From Synergistaceae bacterium (GTDB lineage: Bacteria > Synergistota > Synergistia > Synergistales > Synergistaceae), in assembly GCA_031273585.1 (NCBI GenBank), contig JAISRP010000172.1:1-6356 (forward strand): a stretch of DNA of 6,356 nt, read 5' to 3'. The notes under the pieces were generated by a model. That model did no database searches, had not been told where the DNA came from, and was given only the letters and a program-made list of their open reading frames with translations. The translations under genes and the position numbers were made by a program. Shown piece after piece: positions 4,665 through 6,356 of the stretch. Position 1 is the stretch's first letter; each line of letters opens with the position of its first letter.

Positions 4665-5682
4665 GCCGGCGAGGCTGCTGGCCGACCTCGTGGCCATACC
4701 AAGCCCCACAGGACATGAGGAGGCGGCCGCCAGGCTCTTAGTCGGGGAGCTGCCCCGCTTCGGCTGGAGCAGCGCCCACCTCGACGGGGCGGGCAACGTG
4801 GTGGCGTCCAGGGGGAACGGCAGGAGGGAGCTCGTCATACAGAGCCACATCGACACGGTATCTGGCGGCCCCAGGATCGTGATAAACGACGACGTGATTC
4901 AGGGGCGCGGCAGCGTTGACGCGAAGGGCCCCTGCTGCGCGATGGCGGCGGCCGGAGGGGTGGTCCCCATCCCTCCGGACTGGCGGCTGACGTTCGTTGC
5001 CGCAGTCGGGGAGGAGATGGACTCCCGCGGCGCGCGCTTCCGTATGCCGCTGCACTCCCCCGATGCCTGCGTGATAGGGGAGCCGACCGGGAGCGACGGG
5101 GTAGCCCTGTCGTACAGGGGGAGGATACTGTTCTCGTTCGAGTCGGAGGACGAGGGCGCCCACAGGTCCGGGAGCCCAGGTCCCATGACCGCGGCCGTGA
5201 AGGCGGCCGCCTCCCTGATCGGGATAGCGGAGAACATGGGCCCGGGCTACACGGCCTCAGTAATGGACATGGAGGGCAGGGAGGCCGGCATGAGGTACGG
5301 CAGGATAATGATCGACCTGCGGATCCCGCTCGATGCGGAGCAGGAGGGGTTGGAGCTAATGCTGAACGAGACGGCGGCCGCGTTCGGCGTCGCGCTGCGC
5401 GTCGTCGAGTACGTTCCCCCCTATGGCGTACAGAAGACCGACCCGGTGATCCGCGCGTTTCGGAACGCGATCCGCGAGGCCGGCGCGCGCCCGCGGGTGC
5501 TGGCCAAACGGGGGACGTGCGACTTCAACGTACTCTCCCCCTGGGGGTGTCCGATGGGCGCTTACGGCCCTGGGGATTCAAAGTACGACCACAGCCCCAA
5601 CGAGCAGATCCCTGTCCCGGAATTTCTGAGGGGCGTCCGGGTCCTCGAGCTCGCCCTGCCCAGGATAATGGGGATGGGGTAA
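4651..5682 (+). CDS. lysK: LysK, LysW-lysine/ornithine hydrolase (M20-type deacylase)
   Basis: This M20-family metallohydrolase cleaves the isopeptide bond to release lysine (or ornithine) and free LysW. It is 343 residues long from ATG 4651. The binuclear metal site is clear. H66 and D68 lie in SHIDTV, the bridging D90 in GRGSVDAKGP, and the catalytic-base/ligand pair E121-E122 in VGEEMDSRG. E144 lies in IGEPTG and H314 in YDHSPNEQ. KRGTCDFNV (286-294) is also typical of LysK. A longer in-frame reading back to 4525 is only lysJ read out of frame. ATG 4651 has GGGGG (4638-4642) 8 bases upstream and starts right at the family N-terminus (LPEPARLLADLVAIPSPTGHE). Another ATG at 4636 is possible but has a weaker SD. 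The gene overlaps lysJ by 14 bases and is the last gene of the operon. No U-tract terminator follows; lemA converges 8 bases later. Confidence 0.93.
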   Translation: MSLPEPARLLADLVAIPSPTGHEEAAARLLVGELPRFGWSSAHLDGAGNVVASRGNGRRELVIQSHIDTVSGGPRIVINDDVIQGRGSVDAKGPCCAMAAAGGVVPIPPDWRLTFVAAVGEEMDSRGARFRMPLHSPDACVIGEPTGSDGVALSYRGRILFSFESEDEGAHRSGSPGPMTAAVKAAASLIGIAENMGPGYTASVMDMEGREAGMRYGRIMIDLRIPLDAEQEGLELMLNETAAAFGVALRVVEYVPPYGVQKTDPVIRAFRNAIREAGARPRVLAKRGTCDFNVLSPWGCPMGAYGPGDSKYDHSPNEQIPVPEFLRGVRVLELALPRIMGMG

Positions 5683-5690
5683 CGCGCGGC

Positions 5691-6233
5691 CTACGGCCTG
5701 TTGCCGTCAGGCCCGACGAATATCCTCATCTCCTTCGGGCAAAAGTGCAGAAATTTCACCACGAGGTTGGAGGGGAACTTCCTTATGGAGGTGTTGAACT
5801 CGTTCACCAGCAGGTTATGCTCCCTGCAGGCGCTCGACGCCCGTCCCTCTATGGAGACCAGCTCGCCCATGAGCGTGAGAAATTCGATGTCAAGCATTGC
5901 CGAGGAGTGGCTCCTGATGGAGTCCTTCAGGTTGTGCAGAGCTATGCTCAGGCCGTTTTCGAGGTACTCCAGGTCGTCGTTGTCCGAGTCGGCCGCGGTC
6001 TTCTCGTTGAACTCGGCGATGCGGTCCAGAGTGGGCCCCTCCTCCGCTATCATCAACCGCGCCTTCTCGAGAAGGAGCGGGATGATGTCGTGGCGAAGCC
6101 TGAGATGCGTATCGACCTCGTCCCACCACTCGTCGATCCGATGCTGTTTGTTTGCGAATGTGTTGTACACGTACATGAACCAGAGAATGAGAGCGCCCAG
6201 GACTACGATGCCAGAAATTTCTACCCAACCCAT
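5691..6233 (-). CDS. LemA-family membrane protein
   Basis: This is a 180-residue protein on the minus strand. A single N-terminal hydrophobic helix (about residues 5-23, ISGIVVLGALILWFMYVY) is followed by NTFANKQHRIDEWWDEVDTHLRLRHDIIPLLLEKAR (24-59), given here as two adjoining stretches: NTFANKQHRIDEWW and DEVDTHLRLRHDIIPLLLEK. The second is the LemA signature with the RHD-x-IP core. A helical region and the C-terminal motif EFNTSIRKFPSNLVVKF (145-161) match the conserved Tyr/Phe-Asn...FP-x-N block. LemA proteins are anchored helical bundles whose molecular function is still unclear. I start it at ATG 6233, because AAGGGGAG (6240-6247, minus strand) lies 6 bases upstream and the membrane helix then sits at the N-terminus. 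An upstream in-frame ATG at 6314 would place 27 polar residues before the helix and lies beyond the promoter. It converges on lysK with an 8-base gap and has no evident link to amino-acid synthesis. Confidence 0.88.
   Translation of the reverse strand: MGWVEISGIVVLGALILWFMYVYNTFANKQHRIDEWWDEVDTHLRLRHDIIPLLLEKARLMIAEEGPTLDRIAEFNEKTAADSDNDDLEYLENGLSIALHNLKDSIRSHSSAMLDIEFLTLMGELVSIEGRASSACREHNLLVNEFNTSIRKFPSNLVVKFLHFCPKEMRIFVGPDGNRP
5695..5713. other. Small hairpin at the convergent lysK/lemA junction
   Basis: GGCCTG (5695-5700) can pair with CAGGCC (5708-5713) around a 7-base loop, inside the last codons of lemA and just after the lysK stop. There is no T-run on either strand. It could help stop lysK transcription or protect its 3' end, but it is a weak candidate. 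Confidence 0.25.
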
Positions 6234-6239
6234 GTCTAT

Positions 6240-6247
6240 CTCCCCTT
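6240..6247 (-). promoter_or_regulatory. Ribosome binding site of lemA
   Basis: Read on the minus strand, AAGGGGAG ends 6 bases before the ATG at 6233. This decides the start over the longer in-frame option at 6314. Confidence 0.7.
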
Positions 6248-6267
6248 CGCCTATCTCATTGTCCCTT

Positions 6268-6295
6268 ATTTTACGCCATTTAATATGTGGGTCAA
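6268..6295 (-). promoter_or_regulatory. Sigma-70-type promoter of lemA
   Basis: On the minus strand, a -35 box TTGACC (6290-6295) is followed by a 16-base spacer and a -10 box TAAAAT (6268-6273). Both are 5 of 6 matches to consensus. Transcription would start near 6261, about 28 bases before the lemA ATG at 6233. This promoter lies downstream of the ATG at 6314, supporting the shorter protein. Confidence 0.65.
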
Positions 6296-6320
6296 GGGTC
6301 GCGCCGGATCCCAAAACCGA

Positions 6321-6347
6321 AGGGCAAGACCCTGGGGCGCCGCCCCA
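6321..6347. repeat. Adjacent short palindromes, possible edge of an intergenic repeat
   Basis: Two hairpins meet at T6333: AGGG/CCCT (6321-6324 with 6330-6333) and TGGGGC/GCCCCA (6333-6338 with 6342-6347, 3-base loop). No T-run follows on either strand, so they do not look like a simple terminator. Dense GC palindromes upstream of a promoter resemble dispersed REP-like intergenic elements. The window ends 9 bases later, so copy number and boundaries cannot be judged. Confidence 0.35.
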
Positions 6348-6356
6348 AACAATATG

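Noticed and set aside
6234..6314. N-terminal extension of the LemA protein from 6314
   Set aside because: It would put 27 polar residues ahead of the membrane helix and start upstream of the mapped promoter. ATG 6233 has a strong SD.

Overview
The window is GC-rich bacterial DNA with frequent AGG (Arg) and ATA (Ile) codons and TTG starts. Its core is a complete, compact operon for the carrier-protein (LysW) half of the alpha-aminoadipate lysine / ornithine pathway: lysW, lysX, lysY, lysZ, lysJ, lysK (425..5682, + strand). A LemA-family membrane protein gene follows on the opposite strand. LysW clusters are known from Deinococcus-Thermus, archaea and scattered other bacteria. Codon style and the secreted-protein tail at the left edge make me lean toward a Synergistota-like bacterium, but this is only an impression and no rRNA or other marker is present.

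Layout. 1..207 is the C-terminal end of a beta-rich, probably extracellular protein. 208..424 holds a strong hairpin without a U-tract and a good promoter (TTGACA, N17, TGC-GATTAT) for the operon. lysW and lysX are 1 base apart. 1433..1636 separates lysX from lysY. lysY, lysZ, lysJ and lysK are then tightly packed (20-base gap or 4-base overlap depending on the lysZ start, then 16- and 14-base overlaps). The convergent lemA stops 8 bases after lysK and has its own promoter near the right edge. The last bases hold a cluster of short palindromes.

How the genes work together. LysX joins the amino group of alpha-aminoadipate (or glutamate) to the C-terminal Glu of LysW. LysZ phosphorylates and LysY reduces the side-chain carboxylate, LysJ aminates the semialdehyde, and LysK releases lysine (or ornithine) and regenerates LysW. 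The upstream enzymes (homocitrate synthase, homoaconitase and so on) are not in this window.

Most interesting item. The lysX-lysY gap looks like an intra-operon, ribosome-dependent transcription attenuator. A 35-codon ORF (1433..1540) overlaps the lysX stop as ATGA, has a strong Shine-Dalgarno sequence, and carries three Lys-Arg dipeptides (residues 12-13, 15-16, 21-22). It is followed by a canonical rho-independent terminator (1581..1611) whose 5' arm can also pair with two segments inside the leader ORF. This suggests that lysYZJK expression responds to Lys and Arg tRNA charging, matching the dual product potential of LysW pathways. The parts are visible in the sequence. The mechanism is inference.
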